64,000 nucleotides of DNA from Dictyoglomaceae bacterium (GTDB lineage Bacteria; Dictyoglomota; Dictyoglomia; Dictyoglomales; Dictyoglomaceae). Positions within the stretch are counted from its first letter, which is position 1; every line of letters begins with the position of its first letter. A model generated the notes under the pieces. The model worked only from the letters and a program-made list of their open reading frames with translations. It searched no databases and was not told the origin of the DNA. This document shows positions 54,761 through 63,904 of this stretch, piece by piece. Both the position numbers and the translations under genes were made by a program. Location: NCBI GenBank assembly GCA_026417425.1, contig JAOADF010000124.1:14836-78835 (forward strand). The letters are read 5' to 3'.

Positions 54761-55241
54761 AAATCTTTACTATAACAGGGTGTAGTTTTTTATAAGTTGA
54801 TGAGAGATCCTCTGGTATAACCTTTGTATCTCCCAGGACCAGCATAAAATTAGAATCTCCTTCCCATCTTGGAACTATATGAAGATGAATATGATCTGCA
54901 ATTCCTGCCCCAGCAGAGGTTCCAATATTCATTCCAAGATTAAATCCATGAGGGTTCATAATCTCTTGTAAAGCTTCTATGCTAAGCTGGGCTAAAAACA
55001 TCATTTCATCATACTCTTCTTGGGATAAATGGGTTAAATTAGATTTATGAGAATAGGGAATTATCATAAGATGACCATTATTATATGGATATAAATTAAG
55101 CATAATAAAACAGTAATTCCCCCTTAGAAGAATCAAATTTTTTTCATCTTCCTTTTCTTTAACATTTTCACAGAATATACATTTATCTGTTTTTGGAGAT
55201 GTAATATATTTAATTCTCCATGGACAACAAAGTCTTTTCAT
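54738..55241 (-). CDS. HIT-family nucleotide hydrolase/phosphorylase
   Basis: 167 residues. Zinc-like cysteines CCPWRIKYIT...CIFC are followed by NLYPYNNGHLMIIPYSH and the HIT triad in ADHIHLHIVPRW with GTSAGAGI. This is the Ap4A phosphorylase/hydrolase-like bacterial group. ATG 55241 has AAAGGAG upstream; the longer open frame to 55277 has no ribosome site. Confidence 0.9.
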   Translation of the reverse strand: MKRLCCPWRIKYITSPKTDKCIFCENVKEKEDEKNLILLRGNYCFIMLNLYPYNNGHLMIIPYSHKSNLTHLSQEEYDEMMFLAQLSIEALQEIMNPHGFNLGMNIGTSAGAGIADHIHLHIVPRWEGDSNFMLVLGDTKVIPEDLSSTYKKLHPVIVKIYEEKKKF

Positions 55242-55270
55242 TGTTTTTTCTCCTTTCTTTTGGATAAATC

Positions 55271-55299
55271 TTGACATATTAGAAAGATAAAATTATATT
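55271..55299 (+). promoter_or_regulatory. tRNA-Leu promoter
   Basis: TTGACA (55271-55276), 17 bases, TATATT (55294-55299); transcription would start about six bases before the tRNA. Confidence 0.7.
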
Positions 55300-55311
55300 T
55301 AAAATTAGGTT

Positions 55312-55401
55312 GCCGAAGTGGCGGAATTGGCAGACGCGCCAGACTCAAAATCTGGTGGATGGGCGACATCCGTGCCGGTTCGACTCCGGCCTTCGGCACC
55401 A
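55312..55401 (+). tRNA. tRNA-Leu(CAA)
   Basis: 90-base class II tRNA. Acceptor GCCGAAG pairs with CTTCGGC, discriminator A, CCA encoded. Anticodon stem CCAGA/TCTGG with loop CTCAAAA gives anticodon CAA at 55346-55348. Long variable arm and GGTTCGACTCC T arm. Confidence 0.98.
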
Positions 55402-55406
55402 GACCT

Positions 55407-56363
55407 CTAAAGAATACTCTCCACATCATAATACAATTGTGGATCAACTCTCTTTTTATTTTTTACAACCTCCTCTAAACTTACATTTACAGGTCTATTA
55501 TTCTGCCAACCAATCATCACTCCATAAAATTTATTTAATAAACTTCTAATCCCTTGTATTCCCATAAAGGTTCCAAGGGTTCTATCTAATACTGATGGGG
55601 AACCTCCCCTTTGTATATGTCCTAAAACTACAATTCTTGTTGAAATTCCTAATTTATCTTCAATCTGTTTACCTATGAAATAAGCACTTCCTACCCCTTC
55701 TGCAACTACAATTATATTATGTCTTTTCATTTTCTTTTGTCTTTCTTTTAATTTCTCTATAATATATGGAAAATCTATGGGAACCTCAGGAATAAGGATA
55801 ACATCCGCACCACTCACTAATCCTGAAGTAAAAGCAATATATCCACATTCTCTTCCCATAACTTCCACAATAAAGGTCCTTTCATGGGCAGCTGCAGTAT
55901 CTCTTATCTTATTTATGGCATCAATAACATTATTACATGCGGTATCAAAACCAATAGAATAATCTGTTCCCCAAATATCATTATCAATACTTCCTGGAAT
56001 TCCTATAACGGGAAAACCTAATTTATACAAAGAAAAGGCACCTCTTAAAGATCCTTCTCCTCCAACCACAATCAGACCATCAATATTTTTTCTTTCTAAA
56101 TTTTCTAAGGCTTTTTTTTGTCCCTCTTCTTTATAAAAATCATCGGATCTTGCTGTTTTTAGAATTGTTCCACCTCTTTGGACAATCTCACTTACATCTT
56201 CTCTACTAAATTTTCTAAAATCTCCTTCTATTAATCCTTGATATCCCCTTTCAATTCCAATCACTTCTAATCCTTGACTCAAACCATATCGGACAATGGA
56301 TCTTATTGCAGAATTCATTCCAGGAGCATCACCACCACTGGTTAATACAGCTATCCTTTTCAC
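55407..56363 (-). CDS. pfkA: ATP-dependent 6-phosphofructokinase
   Basis: 318 residues. LTSGGDAPGMNSAIR, GYQGLIEGDF, TARSDDF, VVGGEGSLRGA with Gly at the donor-selecting position, GIPGSIDNDI with Gly instead of Lys, EVMGRECGYIA and GHIQRGGSPS. Both donor positions are of the ATP type, unlike the gene at 53254. Last gene of the minus-strand speE-to-pfkA run; its stop is only five bases from the convergent tRNA-Leu. Overlaps accA by four bases. Confidence 0.94.
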   Translation of the reverse strand: MKRIAVLTSGGDAPGMNSAIRSIVRYGLSQGLEVIGIERGYQGLIEGDFRKFSREDVSEIVQRGGTILKTARSDDFYKEEGQKKALENLERKNIDGLIVVGGEGSLRGAFSLYKLGFPVIGIPGSIDNDIWGTDYSIGFDTACNNVIDAINKIRDTAAAHERTFIVEVMGRECGYIAFTSGLVSGADVILIPEVPIDFPYIIEKLKERQKKMKRHNIIVVAEGVGSAYFIGKQIEDKLGISTRIVVLGHIQRGGSPSVLDRTLGTFMGIQGIRSLLNKFYGVMIGWQNNRPVNVSLEEVVKNKKRVDPQLYYDVESIL

Positions 56364-57178
56364 TTTTTAACCTCCTCCAAAAACTTTCCATAGTTTCTTA
56401 ACTTCTCGTATCTTTCTTTCAACAAGATCTCTACTGGCTTATTCTTTAAATTCTTATATATTTTTTTTAGAGCCTTTTTTATATTCTCGGAGGTTTCAGA
56501 AGGATTAGTATGAGCACCTTCTTCGGGCTCTGGAATTATTTCATCAATAAGTCCCAATTTAAATAAATCTTCTGCTGTTATTCTTAAAGCAGAAGCAGCT
56601 TCTGGAGCTTTACTGGAATCTCTAAATAAAATAGAAGCACAACCTTCTGGAGAAATAACTGAGTAATAAGCATTTTCAAGCATTAATATATAATCTCCAA
56701 CTCCAATTCCTAAGGCTCCACCACTTCCTCCTTCACTTAAAACTATTATTATTATTGGTACTCTTAAAAGAGACATTTCTTTTAAATTTACTGCAATAGC
56801 CATTGCTTGTCCTCTCTCTTCCGCACCTATCCCTGGATAAGCACCTGGTGTATCTATAAAACTAAATATGGGTATATTAAATTTTTCTGCAAGTTTCATA
56901 ATTCTTAGAGCCTTTCTATAACCTTCTGGATGGGGCATTCCAAAATTTCTCTTTATTTTTTCTTGAACATTCTGTCCCTTTTCTTGTCCGATAATTGCAA
57001 CACTTTCACCCTCAAAAAATCCAAACCCTGCTATAATTGCTGGATCATCTCCAAAATATCTATCTCCATGAAGTTCAATAAAATCATCAAATAACTCAGA
57101 AAGATAAGTAAGAAAAGTTGGTCTTTGGGGATGTCTTGCTAATAAGATTCTTTCCCAAGGAGAAAGATTCCTTTTCAT
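56360..57178 (-). CDS. accA: Acetyl-CoA carboxylase carboxyltransferase alpha
   Basis: 272 residues. PWERILLARHPQRPTFLTYL, FIELHGDRYFGDDPAIIAG, FGMPHPEGYRKALR, FIDTPGAYPGIGAEERGQ, SEGGSGGALGIGVGD and SVISPEGCASIL. Transfers carboxyl from biotin to acetyl-CoA with AccD. Start ATG 57178 follows GGAGG; a TTG at 57190 overlaps that site and is rejected. Overlaps accD by four bases. Confidence 0.96.
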   Translation of the reverse strand: MKRNLSPWERILLARHPQRPTFLTYLSELFDDFIELHGDRYFGDDPAIIAGFGFFEGESVAIIGQEKGQNVQEKIKRNFGMPHPEGYRKALRIMKLAEKFNIPIFSFIDTPGAYPGIGAEERGQAMAIAVNLKEMSLLRVPIIIIVLSEGGSGGALGIGVGDYILMLENAYYSVISPEGCASILFRDSSKAPEAASALRITAEDLFKLGLIDEIIPEPEEGAHTNPSETSENIKKALKKIYKNLKNKPVEILLKERYEKLRNYGKFLEEVKK

Positions 57179-58035
57179 TTCTTCCTCCAAAGAAGTCTTA
57201 ATAATAAGGAAACGGTAGATTTTAATTTTTTTCTTTCCACAACTACATCAATCATTCCATGTTGTAAAACAAATTCTGATTTTTGAAATCCTGCAGGCAG
57301 TTTCTGTTTTATTGTTTGCTCTATAACTCTTGGTCCTGCAAAACCAATTAAAGCTCCGGGTTCTGCGATTATTATATCACCAAGGGAACCAAAACTTGCT
57401 AAAACTCCAGCAGTGGAAGGGTGAGTTAATATGCATATGTAAGGAATTTTTTCTCTATCCAATCTTGCTATGGCGGAACTTGTTTTTGCCATTTGAAAGA
57501 GGGAAATTAATCCTTCCTGCATTCTTGCCCCCCCTGATGCAATTACACTTATTAATGGTAATCTCATATCTATTGATCTCTCAATAGCCCTTGTCACCTT
57601 CTCCCCTACTACAGAACCCATACTTCCCCCAATAAATCTAAAATCCATTACTATTAAATTAACAGAAATACCTTCTATAGAAGCAAGACCTGTAATTACT
57701 GCTTCTTTTAAACCTGTTTCTGCTTGGGTTTCTTGTAATCTTTGAGAATAAGGTTTAGTATCATGAAATCCTAAGACATCAAAAGAAACTATACTTTCAT
57801 CTGTTTCTTTAAAGGTTTTCTCATCAGTTAACAAAGCAATCTTCTCGTAAGCAGTAAGCTGAGAATGGAAGCCACACTTTATACAAACCTTATAATTCTC
57901 CAACCAATCCTTTGAATAAATAATTTGATTACATTGGGGACATTTCACCCAAAGTCCATCAGGGATATCACTGAAAATAGGTTTTTTTGATTCAGAGGTA
58001 TTTTCTTTCTTTTTACTTAGCCAATCCATAAACAT
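57175..58035 (-). CDS. accD: Acetyl-CoA carboxylase carboxyltransferase beta
   Basis: 286 residues. An N-terminal zinc finger (KCPQCNQIIYSKDW, CIKCGF) and the crotonase-like core with SMGSVVGEKVTRA, SGGARMQEGLISLFQMAKTS, THPSTAGVLASFGSLGD and IGFAGPRVIEQTI. ATG 58035 follows AGGGAG. Forms the carboxyltransferase with AccA. Biotin carboxylase subunits are not in the window. Confidence 0.96.
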   Translation of the reverse strand: MFMDWLSKKKENTSESKKPIFSDIPDGLWVKCPQCNQIIYSKDWLENYKVCIKCGFHSQLTAYEKIALLTDEKTFKETDESIVSFDVLGFHDTKPYSQRLQETQAETGLKEAVITGLASIEGISVNLIVMDFRFIGGSMGSVVGEKVTRAIERSIDMRLPLISVIASGGARMQEGLISLFQMAKTSSAIARLDREKIPYICILTHPSTAGVLASFGSLGDIIIAEPGALIGFAGPRVIEQTIKQKLPAGFQKSEFVLQHGMIDVVVERKKLKSTVSLLLRLLWRKK

Positions 58036-58080
58036 GATTATACTCCCTAAAAAAAGTTTTTATAATTTTAACATAAATTT

Positions 58081-61000
58081 TTAAAAATTTAATCTCTCAA
58101 GATTGAAAGAATGATCAGGTCCTAAAAATCGCTCAAGGGATCTTAAGAATTCATCATCAATTTTTACCCAATATTCACAAGAAGTTAAAATTTTCTCTCC
58201 TTTTAATTGTATAAAAACAGGATTTAGTCCCTTTTTTCTCTTTAAAAACTCCTTCAAATCAAAAATAAATTTATAATCTACCTTTGAGGAATCCAATTTT
58301 ATAATGAGAGCTTCCCCTTCTAAGTCCTCAATATCATCTACAATTATTTTGATTCTTTCCTCTTCTTCTTTGGAATTCTCTAATTTACCAGCAACTATAA
58401 CTTTTTTACCTTCTATTATTAGATTCTTATGGGTATTATATACTGAAGAAAAAATAGTTAAATCCAATTCCCCGGTAATATCTTCTAAAGTAGCAAAAAG
58501 CATTTTTTGATTCTTTCTATCAAAGGTCTCTCTTAAATTTTTCAATATACCAGAAATTACAATATATCTCCCACTTTCTATCTCTAAAAGATCTTCAATA
58601 TTTATATCAAAAATTCTATTTGTAAATCTTTGAAGTTCTAAAAGAGGATCATAGGATACATAAAATCCTAAAACTTCTTTTTCCATGGAAAGAAGTTCTT
58701 CTAATTTAAATTCAGAAAGATTCTCAAAGGAAACTTCAGGAGACTCAGAGGAAAATTCCCATAAGGATGCTTGAATAATTTCTTTTTTCTTTGAATTCTG
58801 AGATAGGTCCAATATTTTTTCTATATTAGTAAGAAAAGTTCTCCGGGTATATTTGAAACTATCAAAGGCACCAGCTTTAATTAAACTCTCCAAAGCTCTC
58901 TTATTTACAATTCTTGTGTTTAATCTTCGAGAAAAATCTAAAATTGAGTTAAACTTTCCATTTTTTTCTCTTTCCTCCACAATAGCTTTTGCTACATTAT
59001 CCCCCACATTTTTTATTCCCGATAAACCAAACCTTATTCCTTCAGAAGTTACAGTAAACCCTACCATGCTTTCATTTATATCTGGTGGAAGGATTTTTAT
59101 ACCCATCCTTTTAGTTTCAGCTAAATATTTTGCAAGTTTATCATTATTCCCCATAACACTGGTCATTATAGATGCCATATATTCTTTGGGATAATAAGCT
59201 TTGAGATAGGCTGTTTGAAAAGATATTAGAGCATAGGCTGCACTATGGGATTTATTAAATCCATATTCCGCAAATTTTGCCATATCCTCAAAAATTTCCC
59301 TTGCTATATCTTCAGGAATCCCTCTTTCTTTTGCACCATTTATAAATATTTCTCTTTGTTGTTCCATAACTTCTGGCATCTTTTTTCCCATCGCCCTTCT
59401 TAATAAATCTGCTTGTCCTAAGGAAAATCCTGCTAATCTATGGGCAATCTCCATTACTTGTTCCTGATATATTATTACACCATATGTTTCAGATAAAATT
59501 GTTTCTAAAGCAGGATGAAGATATTTTACTTCTTCTTCTCCTCTTTTCCTCTTAATATAGCTTTCTAATCTTCCTAAAGGACCAGGACGATATAATGCCA
59601 ATACTGCAATCAAATCTTCAAACTTTTCAGGTCTAACTTCCTTTAATAGATTTCTCATTCCTTTACTTTCTAATTGAAACACTCCTATGGTTTCTCCAGA
59701 CTGAAGGAGTTCATAAACCTTTTTATCCTCTAAGGATATAGTATTCAAATCTAAGTCAATTCCATATCTATTTTTTATATCTTTTAATGTATCATTTATC
59801 ACTGTTAAAGTTCTCAAGCCTAAAAAGTCCATTTTTAAAAGCCCTAATTCTTCTAAATTTGCCATAGGAAATTGAGTTACAATTTCATTTCCCCCCTCCA
59901 TAGTTTGCAATGGTACATATTCTGTTATTGGGTCCTTTGAGATTACGATTCCAGCAGCATGAATCGAGGCATGTCGAGCATAACCTTCTAACTTTTTTGC
60001 AATGGATATTATTTTTTCATAGGTAGAATTATTTTTAATAAGATTTTGGAGTTCTAAAGATGAGGAAATAGCAGACTCTATAGAAGTATTTGGTGGTACC
60101 ATTTTTGCCAATCTATCCACTTCTCCATAAGGTATATCTAAAACTCTTCCTACATCTCTTATCGCTGCTCTTGCCGCCATGGTTCCAAAGGTAATAATTT
60201 GTGCTACATGATCCTTTCCATATTTTTCTCTAACATAATTTATTACTTCCTCTCTTCTTTCAAAACAGAAATCTATATCAATATCAGGCATGGTAATTCT
60301 TTCTGGATTTAAGAATCTTTCAAATATTAGTCCCCATCTTGTGGGTTCTAAATTTGTAATTCCTAAAACATAGGCAACAAGAGATCCTGCGGATGATCCT
60401 CTCCCAGGACCTACAGGTATTCCTTTATTCTTAGCATAGTTGACAAAATCTGAAACAATTAGAAAATATCCAGAAAATCCCATTTGTTTAATAACAGATA
60501 TCTCATAATTTAATCTTTCTCTTATTTCTGATGTAATGTTTTTAAACTTCTTTTCTGCATTTTCCCAACATAGCCTTTCAAAATAGGACTCTAAAGTTTC
60601 TCCTTCTGGCACTTCAAAAGTTGGAAGAAGAATATTATTAAGATTTATTTCTAAATTACATTTTTCTGCAATCTTATATGTATTCTCTAATGCAGTTGGA
60701 ATATTACCAAAGATTTTTTCCATCTCCTCCTGCGATTTTAAGTAAAACTCGTCAGTTTCAAACCTTAAACGATTTTTATCCTTTAATTTTGAGCCTGTTT
60801 GAATACAAATAAGAATATCATGAAGTTCTGCATCTTCTCTATTTAGATAATGAACATCATTGCTTGCAACAAGAGGTACTTCTAATTCTTTAGCTAAAGA
60901 AATTAGTATATTATTAACAGTTTTTTGTTCCGGAAGTTTATTATCTTGTAGTTCTAAATAAAAGCTATTAGGCTCAAATATATTTAAATATTCCAGTATA

Positions 61001-61467
61001 GTATTTCTTGCTTTATTAATATCCCCTTGAAGAATATATGTAGGAATTTCTCCTGCAAGACAACTTGTAAGACCTATTAATCCTTTACAATAATTCTTAA
61101 GAAGCTCCTTATCAATTCTTGGTTTGTAATAAAAACCTTCCAAATAAGATAAAGTTATTAGCTTTATTAAATTCTTATATCCTTTTTGATCTTTTACTAA
61201 AAGAATTAAATGAAATAATGGTTCCTTTTGTCCTTTCCTTTCAAAACGAGAATTTGGAGTTAGATAAACCTCACATCCAATAATAGGTTTTATACCATTT
61301 TCCTTTGCAAATTTATAAAAATCAATAGCTCCATACATCACTCCATGATCTGTAATAGCAACAGCAGGCATTCCCAGATCTTTGACCTTTTGAATTAAAT
61401 CTGGGATTCTACATGCACCATCAAGGAGGCTATATTCTGTATGAACATGTAGATGGACAAATTTCAT
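58081..61467 (-). CDS. dnaE: DNA polymerase III alpha subunit
   Basis: 1128-residue replicative polymerase of the DnaE type. N-terminal PHP domain (HLHVHTEYSLLDG, ITDHGVMYG, SNDVHYL), the palm with PGRGSSAGSLVAY and MPDIDIDFCFERREEV carrying the catalytic aspartates, the fingers, a helix-hairpin-helix region and a C-terminal OB domain (GRYIVISGILKNLRET). No proofreading exonuclease domain, so it is not PolC. Metal-binding PHP residues appear intact, which may supply proofreading. Confidence 0.97.
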   Translation of the reverse strand: MKFVHLHVHTEYSLLDGACRIPDLIQKVKDLGMPAVAITDHGVMYGAIDFYKFAKENGIKPIIGCEVYLTPNSRFERKGQKEPLFHLILLVKDQKGYKNLIKLITLSYLEGFYYKPRIDKELLKNYCKGLIGLTSCLAGEIPTYILQGDINKARNTILEYLNIFEPNSFYLELQDNKLPEQKTVNNILISLAKELEVPLVASNDVHYLNREDAELHDILICIQTGSKLKDKNRLRFETDEFYLKSQEEMEKIFGNIPTALENTYKIAEKCNLEINLNNILLPTFEVPEGETLESYFERLCWENAEKKFKNITSEIRERLNYEISVIKQMGFSGYFLIVSDFVNYAKNKGIPVGPGRGSSAGSLVAYVLGITNLEPTRWGLIFERFLNPERITMPDIDIDFCFERREEVINYVREKYGKDHVAQIITFGTMAARAAIRDVGRVLDIPYGEVDRLAKMVPPNTSIESAISSSLELQNLIKNNSTYEKIISIAKKLEGYARHASIHAAGIVISKDPITEYVPLQTMEGGNEIVTQFPMANLEELGLLKMDFLGLRTLTVINDTLKDIKNRYGIDLDLNTISLEDKKVYELLQSGETIGVFQLESKGMRNLLKEVRPEKFEDLIAVLALYRPGPLGRLESYIKRKRGEEEVKYLHPALETILSETYGVIIYQEQVMEIAHRLAGFSLGQADLLRRAMGKKMPEVMEQQREIFINGAKERGIPEDIAREIFEDMAKFAEYGFNKSHSAAYALISFQTAYLKAYYPKEYMASIMTSVMGNNDKLAKYLAETKRMGIKILPPDINESMVGFTVTSEGIRFGLSGIKNVGDNVAKAIVEEREKNGKFNSILDFSRRLNTRIVNKRALESLIKAGAFDSFKYTRRTFLTNIEKILDLSQNSKKKEIIQASLWEFSSESPEVSFENLSEFKLEELLSMEKEVLGFYVSYDPLLELQRFTNRIFDINIEDLLEIESGRYIVISGILKNLRETFDRKNQKMLFATLEDITGELDLTIFSSVYNTHKNLIIEGKKVIVAGKLENSKEEEERIKIIVDDIEDLEGEALIIKLDSSKVDYKFIFDLKEFLKRKKGLNPVFIQLKGEKILTSCEYWVKIDDEFLRSLERFLGPDHSFNLERLNF

Positions 61468-61470
61468 ATT

Positions 61471-61770
61471 CTAAATTTGAGTAAAATCAATACCAATAAG
61501 GATGAAAAAGCTTTCCAATGCTCTTTTTTTACCTCGAGAGATAGCATCATCGCTATCTTTCAAATTCTTATATTCCTCTAATGCAATCTTTAAAGTTTCA
61601 TCTAAGCTAGTTTCTTGGATTAATTTGTACAATTCCTTATACTTTTCATATCTTGCTTGAGCATTCTTTTCCCAAAACTCCTTCTCAGGTAAAGTACTAC
61701 TCGCTAAAATATCTTGCTTTGCTAACTTTGCAAAGCTATCTAAACCTTTTAAAATCTGCTCTTTCTCCAT
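61471..61770 (-). CDS. Small protein of unknown function
   Basis: 99 residues, highly charged and probably all helical (KLAKQDILASSTLPEKEF, ARYEKYKELYKLI, ALEEYKNLKD). No recognisable motif. It lies between udg and dnaE, three bases from dnaE, with an AGGAG site upstream, so it is likely expressed and possibly linked to replication or repair; that link is only positional. Confidence 0.65.
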   Translation of the reverse strand: MEKEQILKGLDSFAKLAKQDILASSTLPEKEFWEKNAQARYEKYKELYKLIQETSLDETLKIALEEYKNLKDSDDAISRGKKRALESFFILIGIDFTQI

Positions 61771-61791
61771 CGTTCTTCTCCTTTCATAAAT

Positions 61792-62391
61792 TCACCAAAA
61801 AGATAATTGTTCCTTTCTTTCCTCTTTCTCCTTTAAATTTAAAATAATCTTTTTTAATTCTAAGAAATCCCTTTTTATCTCTTCTAAAATCCTATTATGA
61901 TAGAGGGCTGCTGCAGGATGATATGTTAAAAAGACAATTCTTCCCTCAATTTCGTAAAATTTACCATGATAAGAAGATATATTCACGGGAAATTTTAATA
62001 AAACATATGCGGAATATCTTCCAAGGGTACAAATGATTTTAGGATTTATTATTCTAATCTGTTCTTCTAACCATGGATGACATGCCTGTATCTCTTCAGA
62101 GTTTGGATCTCTATTATTTGGTGGTCTACATTTTAAGACATTGGCAATATAAACATCCTCTCTTTTCAACTCGAGGGATTCAATTAATTCTGTAAGAAGT
62201 CTCCCAGCAGCACCAACGAAAGGTCTTCCCTGCTGATCTTCATGATATCCAGGAGCTTCACCAATAAACATAATTTTGGATAAGGAATTTCCTTCTCCAA
62301 AAACAACATTTGTTCTTTTATCCCACAAATTACATTTTTTACATTTTCTAACTTCTTCCTCTAAAGTTTTAAGATCCATCATTCCTTCCAT
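61792..62391 (-). CDS. Family 4 uracil-DNA glycosylase with 4Fe-4S cluster
   Basis: 199 residues. CKKCNLW for the first cluster cysteines, FIGEAPGYHEDQQGRPFVGAAG, KCRPPNNRDPNSEEIQACHPWL with further cysteines, and TYHPAAAL for the catalytic His motif. Typical of thermophiles and Gram-positive-like bacteria; repairs deaminated cytosine. The start is either ATG 62391 or the ATG pair at 62382/62379; family N-termini fit either. Overlaps pcm by 13 bases. Confidence 0.92.
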   Translation of the reverse strand: MEGMMDLKTLEEEVRKCKKCNLWDKRTNVVFGEGNSLSKIMFIGEAPGYHEDQQGRPFVGAAGRLLTELIESLELKREDVYIANVLKCRPPNNRDPNSEEIQACHPWLEEQIRIINPKIICTLGRYSAYVLLKFPVNISSYHGKFYEIEGRIVFLTYHPAAALYHNRILEEIKRDFLELKKIILNLKEKEERKEQLSFW

Positions 62392-63041
62392 CCAAACTTC
62401 CCTATTAAAGGTACAAAAACTACTCCTCCTAAATTTTCTATCTTTTTTTTATCTGCCTTTTTTGTTATTTTATAAAGATTTTGATATTCTCTACTTCCTA
62501 TAGGAATTACTATTATACCATTTTCCTTTAACTGTTCCCATAAGGGAAAAGGAATATCAGGAGCAGAGGCAGTAACAATAATCCTATCATAGGGAGCAAA
62601 CTCCTCCCATCCTTCAGTTCCATCACCAAGTTTAAAATAAATATTTTCATATCCCAAAAACTCTAAAAGCTTTTTAGCCTTTTCCAAAAGAGATTCTATT
62701 CTTTCAACAGTAAATACTTCCTTTGATAATTCTGCTAATATTGCAGTTTGATATCCAGAGCCTGTTCCAATCTCCAATACCCTTTCTTCACCTGTAAGTT
62801 CCAATGCTTGAGTCATTAATGCAACAATAAAAGGCTGTGATATTGTCTGAAATTCTCCTATAGGTAAAGCCTGATTTTCGTAAGCAATTTCTTCTAATTC
62901 CTTAGGGATAAATAAATGCCTTGAAATTTTACCTAAGGTCCTAAGGACAGATTCTGAAGTTATCCCTTCTTCTTTTAAATGATTTATTAATTCCTGTCTT
63001 TTTTTCTTATGTTCCCAGGTATCAAAAAGTTCCTTTTCCAA
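62379..63041 (-). CDS. pcm: Protein-L-isoaspartate O-methyltransferase
   Basis: 220 residues. NQALPIGEFQTISQPFIVALM, LEIGTGSGYQTAILAEL, and DRIIVTASAPDIPFPLW with the PIG segment IVIPIGSRE. Repairs isoaspartyl residues, useful at high temperature. It starts two bases after the speE stop. Confidence 0.95.
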   Translation of the reverse strand: MEKELFDTWEHKKKRQELINHLKEEGITSESVLRTLGKISRHLFIPKELEEIAYENQALPIGEFQTISQPFIVALMTQALELTGEERVLEIGTGSGYQTAILAELSKEVFTVERIESLLEKAKKLLEFLGYENIYFKLGDGTEGWEEFAPYDRIIVTASAPDIPFPLWEQLKENGIIVIPIGSREYQNLYKITKKADKKKIENLGGVVFVPLIGKFGWKE

Positions 63042-63042
63042 A

Positions 63043-63894
63043 TTAATCCCTAAGATATTTGGGAAGATAAAATAAAGATAAATGGGTTACTCCATCATAA
63101 AACCTTAAAGGATCTTTTACTCTCTTTTTTATTAACTCATCAATCTCTCTTTCACTTTTAAAAGGATTAATTTTATCTTTGCCTGCAAGCAAGAATCCCC
63201 AGCTACTATCAAAAGATGGAATATAAACTTGATATGAAAAAACATTATTTCCAAATACCTCTCTTAAATTATTTTTAATCCAAAAATGTTTTTTTTGTTG
63301 TCCCCATTGAGTAGTTTCTCCCTGAGTTACCATAACTCCAGAAGGATTCAATTTTTCCCAGACCATTTTATAAAATTCAGAAGTATAAAGTCTATAGGCA
63401 GGAGTATTGGGGTATGGCTCTGGAAGATCCAATACAATTACATCAAAAGAATTATTTGTTTCTTTTAAATACTCCCATCCATCTTTATAGATTATTTTTA
63501 CTCTTGGGCTTCTAAAAGCACCTTGATGCCATTCTTCTAAATATTGTTCTGCAAAATTGATAATCTCAGGATCAATTTCAACAGCGGTAATATTAATTTC
63601 TGGATATTTTAGAAGTTCTCTTAAAGTTGCTCCCTCCCCAACACCTATAACAAGAATATCTCGTGGATCAGAATGAAGTATTAATGGTGGATGGATTAAA
63701 GATTCATGATAAATATATTCATCCGCCTCTGATGATTGAATTTTTCCATCAATTATTAGACATTTTCCCAGGGTATTATTTTTTATGATTTGAACCTTTT
63801 GCCATGGAGTTTTAATATCTACTAAAACTTCTGAGACTGCATAACAATGAAATTGATCTTCTGATATCTGATCAATATACCACTGATAATGCAT
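63043..63894 (-). CDS. speE: Aminopropyltransferase (spermidine-synthase family)
   Basis: 283 residues. KCLIIDGKIQSSEADEYIYHE, the SAM-binding VIGVGEGATLRELLKY, TAVEIDPEI, EEWHQGAFRSPR and DVIVLDLPEPY. The GEGAT loop and EWHQGAF text recall the Thermus enzyme, which acts on agmatine, and differ from the GGGDG of putrescine-specific enzymes. ATG 63894 follows AAGGTGAGG; GTG 63903 would add three residues. The substrate cannot be fixed from sequence. Confidence 0.92.
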   Translation of the reverse strand: MHYQWYIDQISEDQFHCYAVSEVLVDIKTPWQKVQIIKNNTLGKCLIIDGKIQSSEADEYIYHESLIHPPLILHSDPRDILVIGVGEGATLRELLKYPEINITAVEIDPEIINFAEQYLEEWHQGAFRSPRVKIIYKDGWEYLKETNNSFDVIVLDLPEPYPNTPAYRLYTSEFYKMVWEKLNPSGVMVTQGETTQWGQQKKHFWIKNNLREVFGNNVFSYQVYIPSFDSSWGFLLAGKDKINPFKSEREIDELIKKRVKDPLRFYDGVTHLSLFYLPKYLRD

Positions 63895-63904
63895 AAACCT
63901 CACC

